Shown: one piece after another, positions 36,501 through 49,680 of the stretch
Position numbering within the stretch: the stretch's first letter is position 1
Layout of the letters: each line of letters begins with the position of its first letter
From: Carallia brachiata
Taxonomy: Eukaryota > Streptophyta > Magnoliopsida > Malpighiales > Rhizophoraceae
Length of the DNA stretch: 64,000 bases
Direction: 5' to 3'
Assembly (NCBI GenBank): GCA_021464245.1
Contig: JADCRB010000067.1
Location: 4,316,974-4,380,973, forward strand
Notes under the pieces: generated by a model
What the model was told of the DNA's origin: nothing
Databases searched by the model: none
What the model saw: the letters and a program-made list of their open reading frames with translations, nothing else
Position numbers and translations under genes: made by a program

Positions 36501-39500
36501 GTCTGGTGCCCTCTCATGAAGCTTTCAGATCATGGGTCTTAGGATTTATTAAAACAAAGAAATGTTTTGGCTTTGGGTACTGGCTACTGGTAGAAATTTT
36601 TTTTGGGTGGTTCATTTGGACTTTTTCCATATATGTTGGATACTTCATCCTTGGTAATGCCTGTTAATGTGTCAAGTCATCATTTTTGTGATTTGCAGTA
36701 CCAGAATCTTATACAAGAGTTGCAGAAACAAAATTTCCGGTAGTGCAACATCTCTATCGCGTTATGTATCTGTGGTTTTAAAATTTGCTTCTTGTTCTTC
36801 TACCGCATAAAAACCTCTAATATTGGCATTATGATGCAGTATAAAATTTTCTTTTATTTATTTATTTTTTCGTGACTGCAGATAAAGGTAGAGGAATTCT
36901 TCAGTCTGTTTTTTTCAAATGAAGCCATCAGTTTCGTTGAATCATTCCACAAGAGATGTGGAGATAAAGGTAGTTTCTGCTGATTTCCCTGAACGTGTCT
37001 AAATTGCACTCACTGGTTACCATCTATGTTCAGTTCAAAGCATGCATATAGCTTTGTCTTTGGTTGTTTGGGTGAATCTTCTGCTTTACAGAATTCAGGT
37101 GCTCTTCGTGGTACCTACATGAGAAATTTGGGCATGCTCGTGACATTTCATTTCAGCATCCGATCAAAATATATTTTGGTATGAATGTGGGATCTTTTTT
37201 TTTTGTATCTACTTGTTTATCATGAATTATAGACTGAATGATAATAGTTTTGTTCATTTTTATGGCTCCATCTAGGTGCAAAATGTGGCAGTTGCCAGGA
37301 GGTCCAGAAATTTCGAGTGTACAAAAGCAGGTTCTTTGATATAGCATATGTTATGCTACTGGTTATTAGTAACTTAGATTAGTGGCTTATTTGATCTCAT
37401 GCTACTTCAGTTTAAGTACTGCGTGTTTTTTGGGTGAAGTTGCATGCAGCACGTCCAGGGATCTCTGCTCCTGGTCCCTATGGGTTACTTTGTTGTTATG
37501 GTTTTGTGGATTGGTCTAAATTAGATAGAGGTACATGAAACTGTGCTGCATAGTTCTTTACTATGAGAGTGGTCAGTATCTACTAGTTTATCTGGAGATT
37601 AATCTTGTTTTTCTTCTGCTACTATAAGATTACTATCAGTCACCATATGCATGCTGAGTGCCCAGTTTCTGTTATCTTTAAATTTTTGTAGCACTAGCAT
37701 AGATAATCTGCCCCTATTCATTTTTGTCTCTTGACATGTCACTTTTGGATTTGGCAGTCATTTGGTTATTGAGACATCACAAGAAATCAATGATGTACCT
37801 TATGGGGATCATTTTTGTGTTGAGGTACAAGCTATTTCTATGCATAATATCTGCTTATGTTAGAAGTTATTGAATGTGCAAGTCTGCTTTACATTAGAAG
37901 ATATTATCAAACTGCTTCCATGCACAGGAGTTGTTAGATACTTTTGAGGTTCTGCTTCCCAGGGATGATAAACTTATTTGCTTTCATTAATAGTTGCCGT
38001 CATTGTTAGAAACAATGTTTGTCGTCTTTCCATCTGCGGCGACCTCTGTTTTCGCTTGTCTGCCAACTTCTCTGTGTCTCAATTTTAGTACCCTTTTCCT
38101 GTGTGGGAAAGGATTGCATGATGTATATCTGGCACGAACAGTTATGCGTTACATCTGAAATGTGGACCTAACAAATTTTTTATTTTCTGTCAGTCATTGA
38201 TAATGCTGATTCCATTTTCAGTGCCTGTCCGCTGTAATATTTTGAACTTTACATATTTCAAAATTATTCCATTTGTTTTTGTTGGGATGGCTAAAAAGCA
38301 AAATTGCTGAAAGGAAGGCAGTTCGTTGGGAGAGATTGTAAAAGGAAGCACCATTTTGTGCTTCATGGAGAATGAGGCCTGGATGGTTACTCAAGATTTT
38401 CTTATTTCCTATCCTGTCTCAAGAGTTCCTTCATAATTTCTTTTGCACGGTTACAACAAGGAATGATATTACAAGCTATGTTTAAAAACTGAATAACTGA
38501 AGGATGGGGCAGATTGTTGAGATACTGAGGAGATTTCTACAAAGTGTTTTGCTAATGGTTGTTCACCGTGTTATGAAAATATTTTTTGTTCTCTGATATA
38601 GCATCATTTTATTGCTTGAAAATGTGCGGCACTTAGGAGTAGTTGTTTTTATTATTTAATGCCTTAGAGAACATTCCCGATATTCACTCTGACTGTTTCT
38701 TTCCCTTTGCTGGGTTTGCTCTCAGGGTCTATGGGACGTGACTAAAGATGGTGAGGATGCAAATGAAGGCTGCATTTTGCAGGTATATGTAAATGTGGCA
38801 TTCAGCAAGAGAACTGTTTTTAAAGGTGTGTCTTTACTCTTACCTATATAACTAATTCGTCTTATCTTGCTGGATCTAAAGTTTCACTGAACTATTAATT
38901 CTTTTTTTTTTCCTATTTATCTCATGATTGTGGCCTAGAAGCACCTACACTTTTAAAAGGATGTGTTCGTGTTGGACACACATGATTGACACAACAATTG
39001 CCCGACACGTTTCAAATTCTTGTCAGACAACGCTAAAACATGTCCCACAATTTCCTCATTGCCCTATGATGTGCAGTGGATTTCTGTATTTCCTTTTCTT
39101 TTTCAGCTAGATAACTATAAACTATGTGACTGTCCAGTGTTTCAATATGGTCGAGGCTTAAGTATGTATGATACTCTTTGTGGAACATAATTTGATTATA
39201 GCATAAATATTGACTGGTAAATATCAGTTTCCTTAGCATGTGTTGGGTACAAAATTAGCTTTGACACCTTATAAGCTTTGCGTTGCGTAAACACTCTGTG
39301 TAAGACTCTGTATATCTGACCGTTCTGCTGAATCCACCCACAACATGGCAATGTCGTGCACCTGATATGCTTGGCTCACATGTGCATTTCATTCCTAACG
39401 ACGGATAATGGGTCTGTACTCCAGGATTATTCGAAAATCTCCATAGCGTATTCCTCACAAAATGTGGTGATGCTGTGTCTTTTGTTCTTGTTTCAGCATT

Positions 39501-41318
39501 TTGTTCTGTGTATGTTCTAGCTCTCAGAGCTTCCTGTGGACTATGTGATGCAGGTCTGCTTGATGTATGATGGGTATTGAGAATAAGATTTTGGGAAAGG
39601 GAAAACTGGAATTTTATTCAAGCTTGCACACTCACAGTACAAACAACAAAAAACAACACAAGCACTAACACGAACAACAATAGATAACACAGCAGAATCC
39701 ACCACTGTCTAGCGGAATCCACCACTTGCAATAACAAGAACAACAACAACAGCGGAATCCACCACCAACACTCCACTTTGAGTTTCAATCTTAATCTCAA
39801 TTACCCTCTCCCCCTGAATAACTGAACAGAGAGTAACATTTATAGGACATCTACTTCAGAGAAGACAAAAAAGTAAAAATTACATGTTTAAACAAAAGTC
39901 AGCGATACACACTGATAAGACTAAATAGGATTTGACGATGACTAAAGTAGATTTTTGATAGATTCTCAAAATCAAGTCTGATTTAATTTGATTTTATCTT
40001 TCGAGAATATTGTTTGCCAAATCTCTTTCTGTCTGCATCATTATGTAATGCATTTGATGCATTTGACAGGTAAAATAGTGCAATCTACTTTGGAAGAATG
40101 TCGTGAAGCTTATGCAACGTGGATAAACATGGTATGCCTTCTTTCCTTTCAGATAGAATCCCAGTGTGTTGAGTTTTCAACCCAGTTGACTTATGAGGTA
40201 TAATGCGTGTGAACTACATTTTCAGGCACATGAATTATTGAAGCAGAAAAAGATCGAAAAACAAGAAGGTTGGACGATCTTTCTTTGTGCATGATATCCT
40301 ATGCTTTTGGCTTTGTTCATGTAATCACCATATTCAGTCTATCTTTCTCATTTACTTAAAACAGAAAATCCTGCTGTTAGCCTGGTCCAGAATGGTGTTC
40401 ATTCAGAGGGAGAAAAGACTAGGGAAGCTTCAGAAAGGCTGCACAACAAGTCAGACAATGATCTGAGGAACGCACAGATCTCTACCACCTTGGATGTTAA
40501 TTGTCAGCTTGGCAATCTTATGCCAGAAACCTTAACGAGTGCCTCAATGTCCTTACTTATTGAATATCTGACAAGATTCTACTCAATGTTGAAAAGTCAG
40601 AGCCAAATTTCCCTAATCTTAGCTGTTGCATTTGCTGTGATCTTCCTTATGCAGGTATGCAATTTTTTTACCGTTCTTCCAGTGATGGAGTTGTAGTGAC
40701 GTGCCAAGTGTTAAATCTACACAGTTTGGCCTATGAAACAATGAGATTAACTGAAATGCCCTTTGTGCGATTTGCATCATAGAATTTTGCATTATTCAAC
40801 TAGCTGCATTCTGGTAGAATCTGTGTGTCGAGGTTGATGTTTTGTGAGGCATTTGCCACTTGGCGTTCATATGTTCTTCTATGGAAATTTCTTGCTTCAA
40901 TAAATTCATTTACTTGCATCAGCTTTTTATCATAGATTCTTGGTTGCAAGGTCTAATTTAGTGGCTACAGAATAGCTGCCATATTCTAGATGAACGTCAA
41001 TCATCTGAAAATCTGTTTTTGCCATCATTACGGTACTTCTAAATTGTTGCCATCTCTGTCTTTTCGCTGCAGGTGAGCATAGTTGTTCTATTAAACAGAC
41101 CCCAACATGTACACATTTCTGCTCCGGTAGACTACTATGGCGTTGGTGGTGGACAAGGTGACGGAACAGCTGAAACCATGGCATGGCTGGAAAGGCGAAT
41201 GCATCATCTAAAAGATGAAATGTTCATGGTTGAGACTCGACTTGAGAGATTACGTAATGAGCACACATGGTTGAAAGCACAGTTCAAAGATTTTGATAAT
41301 CGTAAGAAACATAAATAA
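33598..41318 (+). CDS. VAD1: VAD1-like GRAM/VASt membrane protein (one-base frame break at exon 5)
   Basis: Eighteen exons with GT..AG junctions: 33598-33801, 34168-34227, 34461-34511, 34732-34797, 34907-35001, 35159-35257, 35857-35954, 36041-36225, 36699-36739, 36882-36969, 37092-37178, 37276-37330, 37758-37824, 38726-38825, 40070-40131, 40226-40268, 40365-40654, 41073-41318. They encode about 645 residues. A GRAM domain (about 75-183) contains SEITSVKRAKTAGIFPNAIE; a VASt/StAR-like domain follows (about 290-460, FGHARDISFQHPIKIYFGAK); then a transmembrane segment (SLILAVAFAVIFLMQ) and a C-terminal coiled coil. Arabidopsis VAD1 restrains cell death along veins and in defence; related proteins transfer sterols at membrane contacts. 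Exon 5 is 95 nt where 96 are needed: after the only good acceptor, CCAG, the frame meets TAA. One A appears to be missing from a run, so this is a sequencing error or a real lesion. Confidence 0.92.
38826..40069. repeat. Large VAD1 intron with repeat blocks
   Basis: This 1.24-kb intron is far longer than its neighbours. Bases about 38935-39060 have GGACACACATGA/CCGACACG-type motifs seen in dispersed plant repeats. Bases about 39590-39900 hold AAC-rich sequence and three copies of an AGCGGAATCCACCAC-like unit. No transposon ends were found. Confidence 0.4.
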
Positions 41319-44152
41319 CCCGATAATCAAACCTGACACTGTATAGCATGTAACTGCTGCTCTGCAAATATTCTTATTTTTCCTTTGCCCTGTTTAGTCT
41401 TACGATGTTCAACACAAGTGGTTTGTACTAAAAACAGTAGGTTAAAAAAGCGGCAAGCAATGGAGAAATTTGTTACATTGTTTCTGGTAATCACGGCGTT
41501 CTACGCGTGAATTAAATCTTTGGATTTGAGCCGTTAGTCTGATGCCTGTCTTGCTACTGAGCAGCCGTTGACTGGAATTTACTGCCAAAACTCAAAATAT
41601 TATAGGGATTAAACCAAACTGCTGGTAGTCCAATTCCAAGGTATGCTCCCGCATCATGCATCTTTAGGCTGTTCAAGCTTCTGCATTATGATTTTTACGG
41701 TGTTCTAGCTGATTACATGACGAAATGTGGTTGAATTTTGTATGTTGGGCATTACTTAACAACAAATGTACTTTCCAAAGTCAGAGGGTTGGAGATAAGT
41801 ATAAGGTTGATTCTGATGAATCGCTGAAAGAAATACAAGTTAGTGTAATAGAATAATTTTATTCACAGTTTGTTGCAAATGTATTGTTTATTTGTGTGGG
41901 AGCACCTGCTTATGCTTAATGTGGACAAAAAGTTTTGAAACCAGTTCTGACGCTAATTTATACGCATAAGATTTGGTAGTTTCTCGGTTCTGCTTTGCCG
42001 TCTTTGACCCCTTTCTCCAAAATTTTGCTTTCGCCCTTAGCAACCTTCAAACTAAAGGAAAATTTCAACGGTATAAGCCTCGTGGTTTTTCATAGTTCAA
42101 CGTTTCAAGTCCACTCGGTTTCTTTTTTCCGGGAGTGAGACCTGCAAGGGGACCACCGACATTCAAAACCTTCTGATATTGCTGCAAGAAGCCGCGGCTA
42201 GGAATATCACATTAGTTCGGCGGCTAAGAAAAGCAACTTGTTAATTTCAAATTTTACTATATAATTGTATTTTAAATTATATTAAAATAATTATATAATT
42301 TATTTAATAATATTTATTAATTTAATTATTTTTTAAAAATTTAATAATATAATAATTTATATTATTTTAATCTCACATTGATCTCACTACTTTCCTTTAA
42401 TTTTAGCTCCACTTTATTTCAATTACCAGCTTTTGTGCTTAAAAATTTTCACAATCATGGACGGAGGGTCTCCCCTCTCCCTGGTCCAAGCCTTATGATT
42501 TCATTAGATTTTATCCTTTTCCGGCATGTTCCACATTTTTTTTTAACCTTAGGCCACGGATGTGGTTGTGTTTTTTTTTTTTTTTAGATTCTGAGCAAGG
42601 GATTTAATTTTCTTAAGGCTAAGACTAATATTTAATAAGCAATTCTCCTAAACAAAAAAATAATAATAATAAGTGCTACATCACAAAGAGAACCGTAAAT
42701 TTTTTTTGGGCTTGATTTGGCACATAGAGGTTGGTAAATAAATAGTACACATACCAAGTGTATTTTTCGTAATGAACTTGATTATTTTTACAATTATACT
42801 TATTATTTTTGTAACAAAAAATAATAAATTAATTTCTTATATTATATTTTATTAATGTTGTTGTAGAAATGATCAAACTCATCACAATAGGTATATTAAA
42901 TATGTGCACTAAAGTATGGGTACCAAACTTTTTTGATTTTTTTTTACATCAATATTTGTGATATCTTGAGTTATGAGGTACTTATTGATGCAACTAGTTC
43001 CAAAAAATGTAGGCACAATACTATTTGCTTAGTTTTTGGCCTCCTCAAGTATAAATGTCTAGTTGTGAAATTTTGGTTGAGGGTAATTAAGTGAAAATGG
43101 CGCTAGAGCTAGAAGACAATGAATTGGGCCAATTATCAACAACGAACTTCAGAAGCCTTCAAAAGATATAAAACTGTAGAGTGAAGAAAGAGCAAAATTA
43201 ATTAAGGGATGAAAGATTCTCAATAAGACAATAAGTTTCATCCTATCAAAAACACAAGAACAATGTGTTAGATTAATTTAATTAAGGCTTCCGACTTCCC
43301 TGGGATCCAATTACTAGTCGTTTTCTTAGAAGATCCGCACCGTCAAAACCGACTTTAATCGTACAATGCTTACTTTGCGATTGGAGACTGTTGAATAGTC
43401 ACTGTCGTTTCATACTATAGTTGTTTTGAACTGTTTTAGTTTGACCTAACTCACTGATAGATATGAGATGTCACATTAGACAAAATGACAAAAATAAGTT
43501 AAGTTTAGCTTTCGTTCTGGGTAGGCGTACAGATAAAAACGGATGGTTGGGAAGAATGTCAATGGGATAATGATTTTAATTATTTTTTAATAAAATTAAT
43601 AAATATAATATAAAAAATTATAATATTTTTTTTATTTTAAAAAATTAATACCGTTACAAAATATTTCATTATTTCGTTATCGATACTTTCTATTTTTTTT
43701 ATTCAGTCCTCTCATTTTTTCGTACTATATATAGCATTGACGGGCAGCTCACCACATGTATCATGATTATACTTTTGCTTTTTTGGTCCAATTAGAGCAC
43801 AGTGGGGGATTTATTTAATAATGGGATTTAAAATTTTAATTTCAAATTTCTCCCCAAGTTATAAACCTGGTGGAATTAGCTTATACTTGCTTTCTTCCAA
43901 GTACTCTACTTTGTTATTCTTTCACAAATGGTGCTTTGAAAATTGTACAACTTACAACTTGGGCGGAGGGATAGTGACACTGATGAGGTCATAAGAATGG
44001 ACCTCGACGTCTTTGCGAGGAAAAGATAGTTTGGGATGTCCACATTATGATTAAAACTTGGATGTTTTAAGACTCCAGAGAAAGAGCATGAGTGAAGGGA
44101 AAAAAAAAAGACAAAAAGATAGATATTACCTTATATATGTTGTTTAGACGTG
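41319..44152. other. Gene-free stretch downstream of VAD1
   Basis: The first 150-500 bp are probably the VAD1 3' UTR and flank. The rest is AT-rich with poly(T) runs near 42567 and 42925, and no supported gene. Confidence 0.45.
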
Positions 44153-44446
44153 GTTTTTTTTGTATAACTAGTAGGAGAGTTTATGATTTGATTAATCAAA
44201 CACAATTATAATAGTCAATACTATATCATGTTAAATTGGCAATTAAAATGAAATTGGAATTAATGTGTAGTCCGTACGTCTTGTATGCTTGTATATATTG
44301 GTCAAATGCAATTTTTTTTGTAAGAAGGAGAGTTCGCGATTCGATTAATGGAATAGAATTACAATATTTAATATATTATATCATGTTAAATTGACAATCA
44401 AAATGAAATCGGAATTATTATGTAGTCCGTATGCCTTGTATGCTGT
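44153..44446. repeat. Diverged tandem duplication, unit ~150 bp
   Basis: Copies at about 44153-44300 and 44310-44446 share GGAGAGTT..CGATTTGATTAAT, ATATCATGTTAAATTG, AATCAAAATGAAAT and GTAGTCCGTA..CTTGTATGCT. It lies 290 bp past the lipase gene stop. Confidence 0.65.
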
Positions 44447-44731
44447 TGAGGAAGAATGGTACCCTTGTTATATAAGACAATGTTACCGTTTTAGTTATAC
44501 CTATGCGAATTTACGTAGTTGTATTCTTTAGAATTAACAAGACTAGCATTATATACTTTGATCACTCGAATAAAACAATGTGTAGCAGTGGTTTTTTTTT
44601 TTTTAAATCTTGTAAACATGTAAAAAAAAATAATCGGACATCCAAGGACCAAAAAAGTTGGCCACATTGCATGAGAGGTCCGATTTGATCTCTAATCTCT
44701 GTCCGGGCTATGTACACAAAAACTCATCCTA

Positions 44732-46091
44732 CTACAAAATTAATCCTAGCTTTTCTTTGTGATGCCTATTTAGCATCTTCTTGGCCGTGGCTTTAAAAGG
44801 ACACGTGGAGCTCTCAAATCCACTGATCAAATGAAGATACGTGCTTAACTCATGACACGTGGCAACGTCCCTTTTACTACTGAGATACGGTGACATCTTG
44901 CTGCTCAGTCTCAGCTCTTGTCCCACCTCCGCATATCCCCACGGCGTGCACTCCACGCGCTTCCGCAGCCAATGCGGAACTCCGCCTGCAACGTCATTGT
45001 TGTCAACTGCGAACCCGGGAACTTTTGTGATGACGTCATCCGAGTTCACTATCCGAAGTATTCGGGTCCCACTTTTTTCCAAGTGGCACCTAAAGCTTCT
45101 GTTACCGACACGTGGCCCTCCAAAAGAAATGACGGTGACCATTGGTGCGTGACAGAAGGTGGAATTAATGTCGTACGCTGTCAGGGTGGCGAGCGCAGCG
45201 CCCAGGCTGTGGCCGGTGATCGTGAAACTGAGCGGTTCATCACCGTACATTTCAAGAACCCTTTTGATCTCCTCTCTCACCATGCTCTGTAAGCTCGGAC
45301 AAGTGGCAGTTCCCGAAGAATAGAGACTCAAAAAGCCTCTCTCCACCATGGGCCCAATGGAATAATTAGCAGAACCCACATTAGTTTTACTATTTATTAT
45401 CATCACCTTCAACATCGTCTGGTAAACAAGTTAGGGTGGCGCGTAGGTTCTCAAGCCACTCCAAGCAAGTGGCAGTGCCCCGGTAAGCGATCACCACGTC
45501 GCGGCGGCCCAGCCTGGAAATCTCCTCCTTGTCCTGGCAAACGGCGACGTATCCAATCCAACTAGACTGAGTGGACACCCAGCTTGGAGCCCTGTCAATC
45601 CACCTTGGCAGCCTCACCCCACAAGTGGCCCGTAGATTCTTCGTCGTCCGATACCCAGTTTCGCCGATTCCGGACTTGGACAAGAGCGAGTTCCTCGGAA
45701 ACTTAGAGGTGGCATACGTTGGAGAAGCAGGATCAAAGTCAAACGAGCGGTAAGCGGCTTCAACAAATTGCCCGTACCGCAAAATCTCGCTTCTCAAATT
45801 GTCGTCAAGTGGGTCCAGCAAGCCGTCCCAATTATTGATTCCTTGATACTCCATCCACTTCTTTCCAACCTTGGCAGAGCACCGAACTGCCCCCGAGTAG
45901 TATTTCTGGTAATAATTATTATTAATAGGCCGTTGTTGTACCAGCAATGTAATTAGACTGGTACGGAGTGAACTCGGAGAGTAATTGCAGTGAGCGAGAA
46001 GTAGAGATTCAATCCTTTGTCGTTTCGATAACGAAGTAGTAGTGGTAGAGGGCAAAGTGCATGGCCTTGCCGCTCCCACAGACAATCTCAT
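44732..46091 (-). CDS. Plastid phospholipase A1, DAD1-like class I (frame broken by one extra base)
   Basis: This intronless gene reads as two overlapping frames, 45390-46091 and 44732-45415, that join into about 452 residues if one extra base in an A run near 45392-45396 is skipped; the two halves then continue smoothly into GPMVERGFLSLYSS. An N-terminal Ser/Thr/Arg-rich stretch (about 1-75) looks like a transit peptide. The lipase-3 domain has DVVIAYRGTATCLEW, the nucleophile motif GHSLGAA (Ser about 295), NSDDVITKVPG (Asp about 352) and CHELSTYLH (His about 413), so the catalytic triad is complete. This family (PLA1-Igamma, DAD1/DONGLE-like) removes sn-1 acyl chains from plastid phospholipids and galactolipids, some members feeding jasmonate synthesis. 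The break is either a sequence error or a recent inactivation; everything else looks selected. Confidence 0.88.
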
Positions 46092-46178
46092 TTTTTTTGT
46101 CTGTTGTTGTAAGTTGTAATCTGTAGAACCTTAATGTTCTCAGTTCTCTGGTGCTGCTGGTTATTGGCAGGACTGGCA

Positions 46179-46186
46179 TTTATATA
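46179..46186 (-). promoter_or_regulatory. TATA box of the phospholipase A1 gene
   Basis: TATATAAA on the minus strand lies about 88 bp upstream of the start ATG, a normal distance for a short-leader plant gene. Confidence 0.55.
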
Positions 46187-46971
46187 AGCGAATAATGTAA
46201 GAAGCCAAATGAGCAAGAAAGTTACAAGTGATAAATGGTTTTAGCAAAGGTAGAAAAGTGGACGGCGGTGCATGCACAAGAAGTGAAAATATTTGCGTAA
46301 GTAAACAGTTTGGGAAATAGGAAAGTGAGTGGTAGGAGGCTGTTGATGAAAAAAATTAACAAAAAAAAAACGGCCGTGGGGCCAACAATATTAATCCGAT
46401 CTAAAAATGACGACGTCGATTTTTTTTAAGAAAGATTTTGACCCCACGGGCCTACCATAATGAATTAGAGAATGATCCTCGTTTCAAAATTACATTTTGC
46501 AATTTTTTGGCCCTTCCGACCAATATTTTGCAATTTTTTGGCTCTTCCGACCAACATTTTGCCTCAGCATACATTTTCACAGGCCGCGTCCAATGCTCCT
46601 CCCGCGCCGCTCGTTTTGGCGGCTTGGCTCCGGCGTGGCTTCGCTTGGATAAAACTTCTCACTTCCTTTCGTAATCCTTTTGCCTTTTTCACTTTATAAT
46701 ATTTAGTGAAATAAACAGTTAATTTAATAATTTATTTAATTTATTTAATTTTTTAAATTAGATATATCTTTTATAATTTAATATATAAATTATTATATAT
46801 TTACCGTACTCTTATAATTTTGTGTTTAAATTTTTTTTAATAATTTAATTTTACAAAAATATGTGGTAAATGTAATAATAAGTCAATCAAATAAAAATAA
46901 TCAATCCACTGACAATAATCTGACAAGATTTTTTTATTACTATTAAAAAATTTATTACATTATAAATTATA

Positions 46972-46972
46972 C

Positions 46973-47005
<33 letters not shown>
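46972..47005. repeat. (AAT)n microsatellite
   Basis: About 11 uninterrupted ATA/AAT units. Confidence 0.9.
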
Positions 47006-47006
<1 letters not shown>

Positions 47007-49474
47007 GCAGTAGGTGTCATTAGTTTTACAAATTTATGTCCCTTCTCTCACAATTAAGACTTGTAGCTTGAATCTTTAAAAATGAAAATCTAAATTTTTA
47101 ATTAGTGGATGTTCCTTGAGGGACACGTGATATTTTACGTGTTGTGTCTGTAAGATTTTTCCAAATAATTATTATTTTAGACCAACCTTTTACAACTCCA
47201 AAGATTAGCCCAATTGATGAAATAAGTGTGCTTTTCGCTTTATTATTAAAATTTTATACTTTTTGAGTATTAAGCCACGCAAGATTTTTTTTTTTTTTAT
47301 AGATGATCTACTAGTCCTAACATATGCAGATGATCTAATTTTTAATAGAATAAAGAAATGAACTTAGTATAATGGGCACAGCTAATAATTTTATTATTGA
47401 TTTTGTGTCAAAAAAATTTGTTGAAATTAACTACTGCCGTCCGATGTTTTGCACAAAATAAGTGACTATTGTTGTGCTCTTCTGTATATCAACTTGGCAT
47501 TGATCATATTATGTAATTGTGATTTTTGCAACCATCCGAGGTAGAACATAGTGGTTTTTCGGCATATTTTTAAGCACATGACTTAATAGATTATTACAGT
47601 CTTAACTTACATGTGTAAGGACTAATATTCTTATACTTTTTATTTTGATTAAAAAAATTGTGATTTTGCAAGGGAGTTTCATTTCTTGAAAAGTTTTACT
47701 TTTATGCCAAAGCCAAACTTGCTGTTTTGATTGCCCTACGTCCACTTTGTCAGAATATTTCCTGCACTAATTTACTTTAATTATTCATTTATTACTTCTT
47801 CAGGTTAGTCTATTCATTTTTTGGCTGCACTTTCTACTCGTTCCCTGGGAATCAGCCGTGCCTACATAATAGAGAGATAATAATTTTCAGCACGAGAAAG
47901 GAAATCCTGTGTTATTTAAATCGCATCAGATAAGATTGGCTGCAAACAGATCCCCCCTTATCTGATCAAACTTGGTACTCGAGTAATTCGACTGCTTTAC
48001 ACAACTTTGGTCCTCTGATAACAACCAACTAAGGGTAGAAAAAAGTTGGGATTTGTAGGAATAATTAAAGCACGCCCGTCCTTGCATTAAGAAAAAGAAG
48101 TGACATCACCAGAGCAGAGTCCCAAAAGAAAATCTCTTTGGGCTCTTAATTCTCTTTTATCTGCTTGGACGATGAATTCCTATGTACCAACTACCAAAGA
48201 CAATATTCTCAGTTCTCACTTATCAATCCTAATTGGGCTTGGACTTTGGTTGGCTGGTCTTTCTTAGAAGTTGCATAGACTCCGAGAATTGAACCTGTCT
48301 CAAATCAGTCACAAATATTACACTATTATTAATAGATAATTAATTATACATTCTAATGTAACCACATTTATAAATAATTAAGGACTGTAAATGGGCATCT
48401 AACAGTCATATGATAATATAATATGACCCCAAGTATGGAACAACTCAAGTTCCCACGTCCCTACCACAAGTCTCGAAAGGAAAAAAGGAATGGAAAATGC
48501 ACGTGTATACAGAAAAAATCATATGTAGAATATATACATAACAATCGACGAATTAATTTATACAATTAGACAATTAATGATTGTAATTAAAATGAATATA
48601 TTTTTCGTCAGTTTTTTGTTGTAAATATTAATCGGCTGATTATGCAAAATTAATCAATCGATTGCTATAAGTATATTTTTTTCCTATGTACACGTAATAA
48701 GACTTAAATAGGAACGAAAATAGTAAAAAGTTGCTGCATCGAGAAATTCAAGTTGACTGTTTGAAATATAGAAAGTTTGAAATATAGAAAGTGAGTAATA
48801 TTTACGAAAAAAAAAGGAGTAAAACTAGCTATCACCATTGAAATCTTTTATCATAATCTTATCTTCTTCTTAGAGAAGAAAAACATCTGCTTCTATCTAC
48901 CGAAATTCGAAGATCATGAGTTTGAACCAATCTTACAAAAGAACCAATCCAATTACTTCAGTCATAAACTTTAAAGCACATACTGTCAATGTCATAGCTA
49001 CTTAATCTAGTTTAATGAAATAAATTATCCGGAAGGAGATAATTAACTTTGAATTTTTTTTTTTAGGACACGAGATAATTAACTTCGTTAGTTGTCACTA
49101 ACCACGAAAAAAGAAAAGAAAAACAAAGAGTTGTCATTTGAATTCATTGCATCAATACTTCTAAGATATCCATTAGTTGAATTTGCTTTACTTTGCGAGC
49201 GGGCTCATTATTTTTTGACTTTTGCTTATTAATCTTGTTGGATGATCACTAATCCTCAGTGAATTTCCTACCGCATGAGAAAGGAACAGATTTGACAGCC
49301 GAAAGTGAGTTTCACAATCGAGTGGAAGTTTCCTACGTACCTCATAGTTCTCGCATGAAATTTGATTGTATTTTGCTTTGACTGAATTGACTTTTATTTA
49401 ATAATTAAAATAGTTACATTTTGTGGGTTTTTTTTTTTTTTAAGGGAGTCGCTAAATGCCCACAAAAATTTCGG

Positions 49475-49680
49475 GGATACAAATAGCCACAAAAGCAATT
49501 TATCCTACATGTAATAATTCATATTAAATCCATAATATTTTGTACAATATGAAGAGATTTTACATGAATATTTGCTATATTATTATAAATTTTTTTACAT
49601 AGTGTAAAATGTGATTTGTTTAGGATAATATGATTCATATGTAATATATACTATTTTTGTGATCATTTGTGTTTGTGTCC
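49475..49680. mobile_element. Possible small inverted-repeat element
   Basis: GGATACAAATAGCCACAAAA at the left is partly matched by the reverse complement of the right end (TTTTTGTGATCATTTGTGTT). The interior repeats ATTCATAT/ATATGAAT-like motifs in both orientations. Ends are approximate. Confidence 0.35.

Noticed and set aside
44918..45292. 124-codon plus-strand frame over the lipase gene, and a similar one at 54602-55000
   Set aside because: Antisense shadows of the lipase domain. They occur in both copies because the copies are homologous, not because the antisense protein is conserved.
48255..48300. tRNA-like T-arm on the minus strand (GGTTCAATTCTCGG)
   Set aside because: No matching acceptor stem, D-arm or anticodon arm could be found, so it is at most a SINE relic.
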